Source: Burkholderiales bacterium (GTDB lineage Bacteria > Pseudomonadota > Gammaproteobacteria > Burkholderiales > Burkholderiaceae_C). Taken from it: DNA of 64,000 nucleotides. This document shows positions 53,832 through 63,404 of the stretch, piece by piece (positions within the stretch are counted from its first letter, which is position 1; each line of letters starts with the position of its first letter). The stretch covers positions 1 to 64,000 of the forward strand of contig JACRPO010000012.1 in NCBI GenBank assembly GCA_016223165.1. Reading direction: 5' to 3'. Under the pieces are notes generated by a model. It worked only from the letters and a program-made list of their open reading frames with translations. It made no database searches and had not been told where the DNA came from. A program made the position numbers and the translations under genes.

Positions 53832-54425
53832 TCAGCGCAGGTCGCCCGCCAGGCTCGCCAGCGTCTCCGCCGGCACCGTCACGTGCGCCGGGTAGTTCGT
53901 GTGGTCGCAGCCGACCTTCACCGCCGCGCCGGCGCGCACGGCCTCGCGCATCGGCTTGGTGAACTCGAAGCGCACGAAGTGCACCGCCGAGGTCTTCTCG
54001 TCGTTCTCGCGCTCGAGGTCCTCGTCGGCGACGGCGTAGATCCGTGCATGGCCTTCCACCTCGACGAAGAGGCGGTCCTCGACACCGATCAGGCGCGCCA
54101 GCTCGCGCTTGCGCTCGTGCGCGTCGGGGTACTCGATGAGCATCGTCGCCTTCCAGTTGCCGCCGTCGGGCACGAGCGGCGCGTAGGCGTCGATCTCCGA
54201 CTGGATACCTTCCTCGTCGAAGATCTTCTCGATGTGCAGCATCTCCTGGATCTGCCGGCGGATCGTCTGCTCGTCCTCGAACTGCAGCGTGATGTGCTCG
54301 CCGAGCGACACGGTGCGCAGGCGGCGGTGCGCGATGGCTTCGGCGCGGCTCGACTGGCGGATCTTCGCGTAGGCCTCGAGCGTCATGAGGCTGGCGGGCG
54401 TGAGGGTGGTCGTGGTGGCGGCCAT
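53832..54425 (-). CDS. DUF3501 family protein
   Basis: 197-residue soluble protein of the DUF3501 family. Marks: LEAYAKIRQSSRAEAIAHRR, FEDEQTIRRQIQEMLHIEKI, IDAYAPLVPDGGNWKATML and HFVRFEFTKPM. Function unknown; the family regularly accompanies a GlpC/HdrD-like Fe-S protein and rubrerythrin, as here, which suggests a redox or peroxide-linked role. ATG 54425 follows GGAG; a GTG at 54434 is less likely. Confidence 0.86.
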   Translation of the reverse strand: MAATTTTLTPASLMTLEAYAKIRQSSRAEAIAHRRLRTVSLGEHITLQFEDEQTIRRQIQEMLHIEKIFDEEGIQSEIDAYAPLVPDGGNWKATMLIEYPDAHERKRELARLIGVEDRLFVEVEGHARIYAVADEDLERENDEKTSAVHFVRFEFTKPMREAVRAGAAVKVGCDHTNYPAHVTVPAETLASLAGDLR

Positions 54426-54519
54426 GTCGTTCACTCCAGGGTCACTCCGGGTTCGGGCTCAGGGTTCGGGATTCGGGGAAGGCGATCGGCAAGTGGCGGT
54501 CGCGTTGGCGACGGCAACC

Positions 54520-55863
54520 TCAAGCCAGGCCATACGCGCGCCGCACGAGGCTCAGCGGGTGCTGCAGGGCCTTGGCCGGCGTGCCGGCCTGCGCCATGCC
54601 CTGCGCGATGTGGTGGCCGGCGAGCGCGCAGTCGCTGCTGATGAAGTCGGGCTCGTCCTTGGCCATGGCCTTGAAGACGGGCTTGCCGATCTTCATCGCG
54701 AGCGGGTGCGTCGCCGTCTTCACGCCGTAGGTGCCGGCATGGCCCGAGCAGCGCTCCACGGTGTTGAGCTGCACGCTCACCGACCTGCCGATGAGCTTGA
54801 ACATCTCCTCGGTCTTGCGGCCGATGTTCTGCACGCGGCCGTGGCAGGGGATGTGGTAGCTGATCTTGCCGAGCGCCGTGTTGAAGTCGGTCTTCAGCAG
54901 GCCGTCCTTGTGGCGCGCGACGAGGTACTCGAACGGGTCCCACATCGCATCCTTGACGAGCTGGGTGTCGGCGTCGCCCGGGAACATCAGCGGCAGCTCC
55001 TGCTTGAACATCAGCGTGCAGGAGGGGACGGCCGAGAGGATGGCCCAGCCCTCGCGCGCATAGCGGGCCAGCACGGGGATGTTGGCCTTCCTGGCGCGCT
55101 CGACGCCCTCGAGGTCACCGAGCTCGAGCCTGGGCATGCCGCAGCACTGCTCCTTCTCGACGATCTCGTACGGAATCCGGTTGTGCTCGAGCACCTTGAG
55201 CAGGTCCTCGCCGATGCCGGGCTCGTTGTAGTTGACGTAGCAGGTGGCGAAGATGGCCACCTTGCCCGGCGTGCGCTCGCCGTGCGTGGCCTCGCTGCCG
55301 TGGCTCATGGCGCGCCCCCAGCGGAAGCGCTGCTCGGCCAGCGCGGGCCTCCAGGCCTCGGCGTTCACGCCGAGCTGCGCCTGCATGAACTTGCGCAAGG
55401 GCTTCGTCGTGCTCACCTTGTTCACCGCCTGCACGACGATGGGGATGCCGGCGAACTGGCCGTGCACGTCGGTGCTGGCGAGCAGCTTCTCGCGGGCCGG
55501 CACCTCGCCCTGGCCGAACTTGAAGGCCTTGGCGCGCAGCATCAGGTGCGGGAAGTCGAGGTTCCAGGCGTGCGGCGGCGTGTACGGGCACTTGGTCATG
55601 TAGCACAGGTCGCACAGGTAGCACTGGTCGACGACCTTCCAGTAGTCGGCATTCCTGACGCCGTGCACCTCGCCGTCGTCGGTGGCGTCGACGAGGTCGA
55701 AGAGGTTCGGAAAGCTCTGGCACAGGCTCACGCAGCGGCGGCAGCCGTGGCAGATGTCGAAGACGCGCTCGAGCTCGGCGAAGAGCTTGCCCTCGTCACG
55801 GAAATCGGCACTCTGCCAGTCCAGCGGGTGGCGGGTGGGGGCCTCGAGATTGCCTTCGCGCAT
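54520..55863 (-). CDS. Fe-S/CCG-domain oxidoreductase subunit (GlpC/HdrD-like)
   Basis: 447 residues. The N-terminal third has two 4Fe-4S motifs, CHGCRRCVSLC and CYLCDLCYMTKC. The C-terminal part carries cysteine-rich CCG-type domains (EKEQCCGMPRLELG, HIPCHGRVQNIG, VERCSGHAG) as in heterodisulfide-reductase and glycolate-oxidase Fe-S subunits. It probably passes electrons from an unseen dehydrogenase or to rubrerythrin. It lies between DUF3501 and rubrerythrin, all on the minus strand. Confidence 0.9.
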   Translation of the reverse strand: MREGNLEAPTRHPLDWQSADFRDEGKLFAELERVFDICHGCRRCVSLCQSFPNLFDLVDATDDGEVHGVRNADYWKVVDQCYLCDLCYMTKCPYTPPHAWNLDFPHLMLRAKAFKFGQGEVPAREKLLASTDVHGQFAGIPIVVQAVNKVSTTKPLRKFMQAQLGVNAEAWRPALAEQRFRWGRAMSHGSEATHGERTPGKVAIFATCYVNYNEPGIGEDLLKVLEHNRIPYEIVEKEQCCGMPRLELGDLEGVERARKANIPVLARYAREGWAILSAVPSCTLMFKQELPLMFPGDADTQLVKDAMWDPFEYLVARHKDGLLKTDFNTALGKISYHIPCHGRVQNIGRKTEEMFKLIGRSVSVQLNTVERCSGHAGTYGVKTATHPLAMKIGKPVFKAMAKDEPDFISSDCALAGHHIAQGMAQAGTPAKALQHPLSLVRRAYGLA

Positions 55864-55945
55864 GGTGACGGCCTGCCCGCGTGGCGCGGGCGTGGGTTGC
55901 GGTGAGGAGGGTGCGAGCGGTGAAGACCGGCGGGCCGCGCAAACA

Positions 55946-55970
55946 GACAAGGGGCGCGAAGCCCCTTGTC
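55946..55970 (-). terminator. Hairpin terminator after rubrerythrin
   Basis: A 10-bp perfect stem (GACAAGGGGC with GCCCCTTGTC) and a 5-base loop, 20 bases downstream of the rubrerythrin stop. On the minus strand it is followed by TGTTT, a short T-rich tail. A moderate intrinsic terminator; some readthrough into the Fe-S gene is likely if the cluster is an operon. Confidence 0.7.
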
Positions 55971-55990
55971 GTGCGACGGCCGGGCCGGGT

Positions 55991-56410
55991 TCAGTCGACG
56001 AGCTGGTCCAGCGCCTTCTGGTAGCGGTTGGCGTGCGAACGCTCGGCCTTGGCCAGCGTCTCGAACCAATCGGCGATCTCGTCGAAGCCCTCGGCGCGCG
56101 CCTGCTTGGCCATGCCCGGGTACATGTCGGTGTACTCGTGCGTCTCGCCGGCCACGGCGGCCTTCAGGTTGGCGCGCGTCGGGCCGATCGGCAGGCCGGT
56201 GGCGGGGTCGCCCGACTGCTCGAGGAATTCGAGGTGACCGTGCGCGTGGCCCGTCTCACCTTCGGCGGTGCTGCGGAACAACGCGGCCACGTCGTTCTGG
56301 CCCTCCACGTCGGCCTTGGCGGCGAAGTAGAGATAGCGGCGGTTGGCCTGCGATTCGCCGGCGAAGGCGTCCTTCAGGTTCTGCTCGGTCTTGGAACCCT
56401 TCAAGCCCAT
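55991..56410 (-). CDS. Rubrerythrin (ferritin-like domain only)
   Basis: 139-residue di-iron protein. It has the ferritin-like ligand pattern: AFAGESQANRRYLYFA, RSTAEGETGHAHGHLEFLEQ, AAVAGETHEYTDMYP and AKAERSHANRYQKAL, giving the Glu and His ligands. It lacks the C-terminal rubredoxin domain, so it needs an outside electron donor. Peroxide reduction is the usual role. ATG 56410 follows GAGGAG. Confidence 0.92.
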   Translation of the reverse strand: MGLKGSKTEQNLKDAFAGESQANRRYLYFAAKADVEGQNDVAALFRSTAEGETGHAHGHLEFLEQSGDPATGLPIGPTRANLKAAVAGETHEYTDMYPGMAKQARAEGFDEIADWFETLAKAERSHANRYQKALDQLVD

Positions 56411-56577
56411 GGAGTACTCCTCGTTCTGCGGTGGGGTGGGGTAAACGAATCGATTCACTGCGACGTGCACCCTATGCCTGTCGGCCCAGGAGCGCAACGG
56501 GTGGCAACGGTAGCAGAGGGCCTTGCGCGGGCCAATGAAAAACACCAATGCGGCCGATAGGTGCCCTGTCCGCGGCG

Positions 56578-56630
56578 CACACGCCGCCCATGCGCCGCCC
56601 ATACGCCGCCATTCACGGCCCATACCCGGC
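56578..56630. repeat. Degenerate 10/11-bp tandem repeat before the hydrolase 3' end
   Basis: About four imperfect copies of a GCCGCCCATAC motif in the 250-bp gap between rubrerythrin and the hydrolase. The rest of this gap shows only the rubrerythrin upstream region. No gene is seen here. Confidence 0.55.
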
Positions 56631-56660
56631 CCGCCCCGCCGGCGTGGCCGTTGCACGAGG

Positions 56661-57539
56661 TCAACGCAGGCCCAGCAGCCGCAGCGCCAGCTCGTGCAGC
56701 CGGCCCTGCGGGTCGACGAGGCTCTCGAGCACCGAGAAGTGGTGCTTGCCGGGCAACGTCTCGCACACCGGCACCGCGGTGGGGCCCCAGACGTCGCGGA
56801 TGAGCGTGTTCTGGCGCAGGAATTCGTCGCTCTCGTCAAGGCCCACGGTGGTGTACAGCTTGCCGGCCTTCGGCCGCGGGAAGAAGGCCGGGCTCAGCCG
56901 CGCCACCGAGGTCGGCGTCAGCTTCAGGTCGGCCTGCAGGAACGGCACGTGGCGGATCGGCTCGAGGTCGTAGACGCCGGAGATCGAGAGCCCGCCGGCG
57001 AGCGGCTGCAGCGGCAGCTCGAAGCCGAGCGTCGCCCCCACCTCCTTCCAGCGGCACGACAGCATCATCGCCACCAGGTGCCCGCCCGCCGAGTGCCCGG
57101 CCACGGCGATGCGCTGCGGGTCGCCGCCGTGCGCGGCGGCGTGCCGCACGGTCCAGGCCACCGCCTCGGTCATCTGCAGCGTGATGTGCTCGACGCTCAC
57201 CGCCGGGGCCAGGTCGTAGTTCGGCACCACCACCATGGCGCCGTCGGCGGTGAACGAAGGGGCGACGAACGAGAAGTCGCTCTTGTCGAGCGCACGCCAG
57301 TAGCCGCCGTGGATGAAGATCAGCACCGGCGCTGCGCCGAGGCCGGCGGCATCGGTCGGGAAGACGTCCAGCGTCGACTTCGGCGCCGCGCCGTAGCGCT
57401 GGTCGAGCACGCAGCGCGCCTGGCTGCGCACCAGCGCAGAGGCCGCGGCCCAACCGGAGAGGAAGCGCGGATGGTCGGGCACGAGCGCCCGGTTGTCGTA
57501 CTGGGCCTGCAGCCAGGCCGGATCGGTGCGGTGGCGCAT
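56661..57539 (-). CDS. Alpha/beta hydrolase (kynurenine formamidase-like)
   Basis: 292-residue serine hydrolase. The oxyanion motif HGGYWRALDK and nucleophile elbow AGHSAGGHL are those of bacterial and eukaryotic-type kynurenine formamidase/arylformamidase relatives. A His in KHHFSV near the end completes the triad. ATG 57539 follows GAGGAGGAG. Function by homology only; no kynurenine genes are nearby. Confidence 0.86.
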   Translation of the reverse strand: MRHRTDPAWLQAQYDNRALVPDHPRFLSGWAAASALVRSQARCVLDQRYGAAPKSTLDVFPTDAAGLGAAPVLIFIHGGYWRALDKSDFSFVAPSFTADGAMVVVPNYDLAPAVSVEHITLQMTEAVAWTVRHAAAHGGDPQRIAVAGHSAGGHLVAMMLSCRWKEVGATLGFELPLQPLAGGLSISGVYDLEPIRHVPFLQADLKLTPTSVARLSPAFFPRPKAGKLYTTVGLDESDEFLRQNTLIRDVWGPTAVPVCETLPGKHHFSVLESLVDPQGRLHELALRLLGLR

Positions 57540-57638
57540 CTCAGGCTCCTCCTCGGGGCACGTGGTGGTGACGGATCGATTGGCGCGCGACGATATCGCA
57601 GCGCGGCCCCGCCGTGCAGACCGCCGCCATGCCTGCGC

Positions 57639-57644
57639 TAGAAT
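57639..57644 (+). promoter_or_regulatory. -10 box of tRNA-Ala
   Basis: TAGAAT lies 13 bases upstream of the mature tRNA 5' end, in a GC-rich setting where such AT-rich hexamers are rare. No convincing -35 hexamer is visible at 16-18 bp. Confidence 0.5.
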
Positions 57645-57657
57645 GCGCGCCGTTCGT

Positions 57658-57733
<76 letters not shown>

Positions 57734-57742
57734 CCAGCCCGG

Positions 57743-57773
57743 AAGCCAGGCCTCACGCCTGGCTTTCTTTCTT
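57743..57773 (+). terminator. Rho-independent terminator of tRNA-Ala
   Basis: Nine-bp stem (AAGCCAGGC with GCCTGGCTT) with a 5-base CTCAC loop, then a T-rich tail (TTTCTTTCTT). It starts 10 bases after the tRNA CCA end. It separates tRNA transcription from jetA, so the Wadjet operon should have its own promoter in the next 50 bases. Confidence 0.85.
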
Positions 57774-57822
57774 GCCCAAGGCACGCGTGCTGGCAGGCTT
57801 GCGCGCCCGCGAGTTCGTCGCA

Positions 57823-59295
57823 GTGGACCACGCCACCCTCGTCATGCTGCGCGACCGCCACCCGGCCTGGCGGCTGCTGGCATCACCGCACGCGCCGATG
57901 GTGGCCAGCTTTCTGCACCGCCTGTTCGTGGCGCCGAACGTGCGCGTGATGAGCGAGGCCGATCTTGCGGAGGCGCTGGAAGACGAACTGTTCGCGCTGC
58001 GCGAGCAGGCAGGCTCGGAGGCCTATCCCAAGGGTGCGCTGGAGTACCTGAACGACTGGGCCGCGCCCGACAAGGGCTGGTTGCGCAAGTTCTACAAGCC
58101 GGGCACGGACGAGGCGCAGTTCGACCTGACGCCCGCCACGGAGAAGGCCATCACCTGGCTGGTGTCGCTGACCGAGCGCCCGTTCGTGGGCACCGAGTCG
58201 CGTCTGCTCACGCTCTTTGCGCTGCTGGAGCAGATCAGCGCCGGCACCGAGGCCGATCCGATCAAGCGCGTGGACGACCTGCGCAGGAAGCGCGACGAGG
58301 TCGATGCGGAAATCGCCCGCGTGCTGGCTGGCGACGTGCCGCTGCTGGACGACACGGCGGTCAAGGACCGCTTCCAGCAGTTCCAGCAGCTGGCGCGTGA
58401 GCTGCTGGCCGACTTCCGCGAGGTGGAGCACAACTTCCGCCAGCTCGACCGCAAGGTGCGCGAGAAGATCGCGCTGTGGGAAGGCGCCAAGGGTGCGCTG
58501 CTCGACGAGATCATGGGCGAGCGCGATGCCATCGGCGACTCGGACCAAGGCCGCAGCTTCCGCGCGTTCTGGGACTTCCTCATGTCCAGTCGTCGGCAGG
58601 AGGAGCTCTCGGAACTGCTCGATCAGGTACTGGCGCTGCCCGCCGTCGCTGCACTGAAGCCCGAGCCGCGAACCCGCCGCGTGCACCACGACTGGCTGGA
58701 GGCCGGCGAGCACACACAGCGCACGGTGGCGCAGCTGTCGCAGCAGATGCGCCGCTTCCTGGACGACCGGGCCTTCCTGGAGCACCGCCGCATCCTCGAC
58801 CTGCTGCGCAGCATCGAAAGCAAGGCGCTGGCACTGCGCGCGACGGCACCTGCCGGGGCGGTGATGAACATCGACGCGATGGACGCGGATGTCGAACTGC
58901 CCCTGGAGCGACCCTTGTTCACGCCGAGCGTGAAGCCGCGCCTGGCCGATCTGGCTCTCGTGGCTGGCGAGGACGACATCGACACCGCGCGGTTGTTCGA
59001 CCAGATCGTCGTGGACAAGGCGCGCCTGCGGTCGGCCGTCCAACGTGCACTGCGTCACCAGCCGCAGATCACGCTGCGCGAGCTCCTGGATGCCGAGCCG
59101 CTTCACCAGGGTCTGGCCGAGTTGGTCGCCTATCTGGAGCTGGCCCACTCCGGGGACGGCAGCGACGCCCGGGACGGCCTGCGCGCCCTTGTAGACGAAG
59201 CCGTGGAAGAACCGATCCGCTGGCAGGCCAGCAGCGCCGCCGGGGAAGCCGTGACGCGCGAGGCACGCCTGCCCCGCGTGATCTTCACGCGCTGA
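57823..59295 (+). CDS. jetA: Wadjet type I subunit JetA (DUF3375)
   Basis: 490-residue kleisin-like subunit of the JetABCD SMC complex, which cleaves circular plasmid DNA and blocks transformation. Family signatures: DHATLVMLRDRHPAWRLLAS at the start, SFLHRLFVAPNVRVM, ALEYLNDWAAPDKGWLRKFY and AITWLVSLTERPFVGTESRL. The middle is a coiled coil. GTG 57823 aligns with the usual DUF3375 start; an in-frame GTG at 57787 is possible and no strong ribosome site is seen. It sits 89 bp after tRNA-Ala. Confidence 0.93.
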   Translation: MDHATLVMLRDRHPAWRLLASPHAPMVASFLHRLFVAPNVRVMSEADLAEALEDELFALREQAGSEAYPKGALEYLNDWAAPDKGWLRKFYKPGTDEAQFDLTPATEKAITWLVSLTERPFVGTESRLLTLFALLEQISAGTEADPIKRVDDLRRKRDEVDAEIARVLAGDVPLLDDTAVKDRFQQFQQLARELLADFREVEHNFRQLDRKVREKIALWEGAKGALLDEIMGERDAIGDSDQGRSFRAFWDFLMSSRRQEELSELLDQVLALPAVAALKPEPRTRRVHHDWLEAGEHTQRTVAQLSQQMRRFLDDRAFLEHRRILDLLRSIESKALALRATAPAGAVMNIDAMDADVELPLERPLFTPSVKPRLADLALVAGEDDIDTARLFDQIVVDKARLRSAVQRALRHQPQITLRELLDAEPLHQGLAELVAYLELAHSGDGSDARDGLRALVDEAVEEPIRWQASSAAGEAVTREARLPRVIFTR

Positions 59296-59323
59296 ACGCT
59301 TGCCGCGCCGGGGAGAGAAGAAC

Positions 59324-60016
59324 ATGAACGACACGCTGCATGACAACGATTCGTTCGAGGCCCCGCCCAGCGCGCTGCCAGCGGTGCCCGAGCTGTCGCA
59401 GCTGATGGTGCACTTGCTCAAGGGCGTGCTCTACCGCGACGACGACGAGCGCCTGTGGGCCAGCCTGCTGCGCCTGCAGGCGCGGGTGAGGGAACAGGCC
59501 GCGGTGCTGCTGCTCGATCTGGTGCTGGATGAAGCCGAGGGTCACGCGTTCCTGAAGGGCCGTCCGGATCCGGATGAGGCGGAGGGTGCGCCGCGCCTGC
59601 CAAGGCTCGTCGCTCGCCGACCACTTTCATACCCGGCGAGCCTGATGCTGGCGCTGCTGCGCAAACGCATGGCCGAGTTCGACGCCGGGGGCGGCGACAC
59701 GCGGCTGGTGCTCTCGCGCGACGAGATCGCCGAGCTGATGCGGGTGTTCCTGCCGGATGGCACGAACGAAGCAAGATTGGTCGACCAGGTGGACGCGACG
59801 ATCGGCAAGGTAGTCGATCTGGGATTTCTCCGCCGCCTCAGGCCAGCCGCCAGCGGTGGGAAGGACAGAGGCCACTACGAGGTGCGGCGCATCCTGAAAG
59901 CCTTTGTCGACGCACAGTGGCTGGCGGAGTTCGATGCGCGGCTCGAGGCCTACCGCACGGCGCTGTCGGGCGCAGGCGCCGGAAGTGGGGCGGGACGAGA
60001 GTCGGCCGATGCTTGA
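59324..60016 (+). CDS. jetB: Wadjet type I subunit JetB (DUF4194)
   Basis: 230-residue KITE/MukE-like winged-helix subunit. Marks: ELSQLMVHLLKGVLYRDDDE near the N-terminus, RRPLSYPASLMLALLRKRMAEF and RDEIAELMRVFLPDGTNEAR. It joins JetA and JetC into the complex. ATG 59324 follows GGGAGAG; a TTG at 59300 was not chosen. The stop overlaps jetC by eight bases. Confidence 0.92.
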   Translation: MNDTLHDNDSFEAPPSALPAVPELSQLMVHLLKGVLYRDDDERLWASLLRLQARVREQAAVLLLDLVLDEAEGHAFLKGRPDPDEAEGAPRLPRLVARRPLSYPASLMLALLRKRMAEFDAGGGDTRLVLSRDEIAELMRVFLPDGTNEARLVDQVDATIGKVVDLGFLRRLRPAASGGKDRGHYEVRRILKAFVDAQWLAEFDARLEAYRTALSGAGAGSGAGRESADA

Positions 60017-63000
60017 GGCGCCCACACTCGGTCTGGACTTCGTGGCCGACGACAGCCGGGTGGGCTTCCGGCTGCAGCGGCTGGAGGTTCTGAACTGGGG
60101 CACTTTCGACAAGCGTGTCTGGCGCTACGAGCTCGACGGGCGCAACGGCCTGCTCACGGGCGACATCGGTTCGGGCAAGTCCACGCTGGTCGATGCCATC
60201 ACCACCTTGCTGGTGCCGGCGCATCGCGTGGCCTACAACAAGGCCGCCGGGGCGGATGCCCGCGAGCGCTCGCTGCGCTCGTACGTGCTCGGCCACTACA
60301 AGAGCGAGCGCAACGAGGTCACGGGCAGCGCCCGGCCCGTGGCGCTGCGCGATGCGTCGAGCTACTCGGTCATCCTCGGGGTCTTGCGCAACGAGGGCTA
60401 TGACCAGGCCGTGACGCTGGCCCAGGTCTTCTGGCTGAAGGACCCGCAGGGCCAACCTGCACGCCTGTTCGTCGCCGCCGAGAGGGCACTGACCATCGCG
60501 GATGACTTCAGCGGCTTCGGCAACGACGTCACCGCCCTGCGCAAGAAACTGCGCGGCGCAGGCTGCGACTTGTTCGACAGCTTCCCGCCCTATGGAGCCT
60601 GGTTTCGCCGGCGCTTCGGCATCGAGCACGAGCACGAGCAGGCATTGGAGCTGTTCCATCAGACGGTGTCGCTGAAGTCGGTGGGGAACCTCACCGACTT
60701 CGTGCGCAGTCACATGCTGGAGCCCTTCGACGTGGGCGGCCGCATCGAGGCATTGATCCACCACTTCGATGACCTGGACCGTGCCCACCAGGCCGTGCTC
60801 AAGGCCAAGCGGCAGGTGGACTTGCTGGCTCCCCTGGTCGAGGACGGTGGACGTCACCAGGCGCTGGTGGCCGAGACTCAAAGCTGGCGAGATGCACGAG
60901 ACTCGCTGCGGCCGTATTTCGCCCGGCTCAAGGTTGATCTGCTGGACCGACGCCTTGCCTTGCTGGCGGACGAGGCGGGCAGGCTGGACGAACAGATCGA
61001 TCGTCTGGAGGCGCAGCGCGAGAGCGAGCGCGTCGAGGTCGCCCGCCTGGAGCGAGCCCTGCGAGACAACGGCGGCGACCGCCTGGAGGAGCTGGCCGCA
61101 GAGATTCGCCGCCTGGAGCAGGAGAAGGGACTGCGCCAGAGGAAGTCCGACCGCTTCCGAGAGCTGCTTGCTCGCATCGATGAGGCGGCACCGGCCGATG
61201 AAGCAGGCTCTTTCGCCCAGCAGCAGGGCATTGCAGAGCGTGCCGGAGGCTGGCGCGACCGCACTACCGACCTGGACAACCGCGAACGCGAGGAGGACTT
61301 CGCGTTCCGCAAGGGCCGCGAAGAGCACGCCGCCTTGTCCGAAGAGATCGACAGTCTCCAGCGGCGCAAAAGCAACATCGACGCTGCGCAGGTCCGCATC
61401 CGCGATGCGCTGTGTTCGGCGCTGTCGATCGGTGAGGACGAAATGCCCTTCGCGGGCGAGCTCATCCAGGTGCGTGACGACGAGCGCGAGTGGGAAGGCG
61501 CCGCCGAGCGGCTGCTGCGCGGCTTCGGTCTCTCGCTGCTGGTTCCGGACGCGCACTACAAGGCCGTTGCGGAGTGGGTGGACCGCCAGCACCTGGGAGC
61601 CCGCCTGGTGTACTTCCATGTGCGTCCGCGAAGGTCGACCCAGGGTGCGGGTCTACATCCTCAGTCCCTGGTGCGCAAGCTCGTGGTCAAGCCGGATTCG
61701 CCGTACTACGAGTGGTTGGAGCAGGAGCTTCGCCAGCGCTTCGACGTGGCCTGCTGCACCAGTATCGAGCAGTTCCGTCGCGAGGCCCGCGCCATCACGC
61801 GCGCCGGTCAGATCAAGGACCCGAGCGGGCGCCACGAGAAGGATGACCGCAGCCGCGTCGACGACCGCAGCCGCTACGTGCTCGGCTGGAGCAATGCCGA
61901 CAAGCTTCGTGCGTTGCGCGATCAGCGGCAGCGCTTGGAGGATAGGCTGGCCACTCTTGGGCAACGCATCGTCGAGATTCAGCAGGCGCGCAAGGAACTG
62001 CAGGGCCGGCTTGAGACGCTTGCGCGGCTGGAGGAGTTCACGCGCTTTGCGGACATCGACTGGATGAGCCTGGCCCGCCAGATTGCCGCGCTCGCAGAGG
62101 AACGCTCGCGGCTGGAAGCCGCATCGGACACCCTGCAAGAGCTGGGGCGTCAGCTCAAGGCCGTGCAGGATCGGCTTGGCGAGCTGGATGTCAGGCGGTC
62201 GGACGTGTTGGGCAAGCGGGGCGAGGTGAAGAGCAAGCGAGAGACGGCCCAGGCCATGCGGGACCAGGCAGGCGGCGTTTGGGATGGCGCGCCACTGACC
62301 GAGGCCCGGATCGAGCGTCTGGAGGCCTGGCGCTCAAAAGCGCTGGGCGAGCATCAGCTGTCGGTCGAGTCCTGCGACAACCGCGAGCAGGAGGTGCGCA
62401 AGTGGCTGCAGGAGCGTATCGATGCCGAGGACAAGCGCCTGGCCCGTTTGACCGAGCGCATCGTCAACGCCATGCGCGGCTTCAAGGAGGAGTTCAAGGC
62501 CGAGACCGTCGAGATGGACGTGAGCCTGGCGGCGCTGCCCGAGTACGAGCGGATGCTCACCGGCTTGAAGAGCGATGACCTGCCGCGATTCGAGGCGCGC
62601 TTCAAGGAACTGCTCAACGTCAACACCATCAACGAGATCGCCAACTTCAATGCCCAGCTCGCCCGCGAGCGGGAGACGATCAAGGAGCGTGTCGACTTCA
62701 TCAACCAGTCGCTCCAGGCCATCGACTACAACCCTGGTCGCTACATCAAGCTGGTGGCGCCACCCAGCCCGGATGCGGAGATCCGCGACTTCCAGCACGA
62801 CCTGCGGGCGTGCACCGAGGGCGCGATGACGGGCTCGGCGGACGAACAGTATTCGGAGGCCAAGTTCTTGCAGGTCAAGGCCATCATCGACCGCTTCCGG
62901 GGTCGCGAAGGACTGTCGGATGCCGACCGGCGCTGGACCGCCAAGGTCACCGATGTGCGCAACTGGTTCCTGTTCTCGGCCAGCGAGCGCTGGCGCGCCG

Positions 63001-63404
63001 ACGGTGCCGAGCACGAGCACTACTCCGACTCGGGTGGCAAGTCGGGTGGCCAGAAGGAGAAGCTGGCCTATACCGTGCTGGCTGCGAGCCTGGCCTACCA
63101 GTTCGGGCTGGAGTGGGGGGCGGTGCGTTCGCGGTCGTTTCGCTTCGTCGTCATCGACGAGGCCTTTGGGCGCGGGTCGGACGAGTCGGCGCAGTACGGG
63201 CTGCGCCTGTTCCGGCAGCTCAATCTGCAGTTGCTGATCGTCACGCCGCTGCAGAAGATCCACGTCATCGAGCCCTTCGTGGCCAGCGTGGGCTTCGTGC
63301 ACAACGAAGGCGGACGGGACTCGCGGCTGCGCTGTCTGTCGATCGAGGAGTACCGCGCGCAGAAGGCCGGCGCAACGGCAGCCGGAGGCGGCGCCGCACC
63401 ATGA
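60009..63404 (+). CDS. jetC: Wadjet type I subunit JetC (SMC/MukB-like ATPase)
   Basis: 1131-residue SMC-type ATPase that extrudes DNA in the Wadjet complex. Walker A GDIGSGKST (51-59), ABC signature SGGQK starting at Ser1012 and Walker B with Asp1050-Glu1051 (VVIDEAFG) are intact. Long coiled coils (about residues 270-430 and 630-880) flank a central hinge-like domain (about 430-620). ATG 60009 lies inside the jetB 3' end. The stop overlaps the jetD ATG (ATGA). Confidence 0.95.
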   Translation: MLEAPTLGLDFVADDSRVGFRLQRLEVLNWGTFDKRVWRYELDGRNGLLTGDIGSGKSTLVDAITTLLVPAHRVAYNKAAGADARERSLRSYVLGHYKSERNEVTGSARPVALRDASSYSVILGVLRNEGYDQAVTLAQVFWLKDPQGQPARLFVAAERALTIADDFSGFGNDVTALRKKLRGAGCDLFDSFPPYGAWFRRRFGIEHEHEQALELFHQTVSLKSVGNLTDFVRSHMLEPFDVGGRIEALIHHFDDLDRAHQAVLKAKRQVDLLAPLVEDGGRHQALVAETQSWRDARDSLRPYFARLKVDLLDRRLALLADEAGRLDEQIDRLEAQRESERVEVARLERALRDNGGDRLEELAAEIRRLEQEKGLRQRKSDRFRELLARIDEAAPADEAGSFAQQQGIAERAGGWRDRTTDLDNREREEDFAFRKGREEHAALSEEIDSLQRRKSNIDAAQVRIRDALCSALSIGEDEMPFAGELIQVRDDEREWEGAAERLLRGFGLSLLVPDAHYKAVAEWVDRQHLGARLVYFHVRPRRSTQGAGLHPQSLVRKLVVKPDSPYYEWLEQELRQRFDVACCTSIEQFRREARAITRAGQIKDPSGRHEKDDRSRVDDRSRYVLGWSNADKLRALRDQRQRLEDRLATLGQRIVEIQQARKELQGRLETLARLEEFTRFADIDWMSLARQIAALAEERSRLEAASDTLQELGRQLKAVQDRLGELDVRRSDVLGKRGEVKSKRETAQAMRDQAGGVWDGAPLTEARIERLEAWRSKALGEHQLSVESCDNREQEVRKWLQERIDAEDKRLARLTERIVNAMRGFKEEFKAETVEMDVSLAALPEYERMLTGLKSDDLPRFEARFKELLNVNTINEIANFNAQLARERETIKERVDFINQSLQAIDYNPGRYIKLVAPPSPDAEIRDFQHDLRACTEGAMTGSADEQYSEAKFLQVKAIIDRFRGREGLSDADRRWTAKVTDVRNWFLFSASERWRADGAEHEHYSDSGGKSGGQKEKLAYTVLAASLAYQFGLEWGAVRSRSFRFVVIDEAFGRGSDESAQYGLRLFRQLNLQLLIVTPLQKIHVIEPFVASVGFVHNEGGRDSRLRCLSIEEYRAQKAGATAAGGGAAP

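Noticed and set aside
59838..61619. Long antisense open frame over jetB-jetC
   Set aside because: It is a shadow of the SMC coiled-coil codons; no motif and no start context.
60009..63404. MukB or SbcC of the core genome instead of JetC
   Set aside because: The flanking DUF3375, DUF4194 and DUF3322 genes and the overlaps are specific to Wadjet type I.
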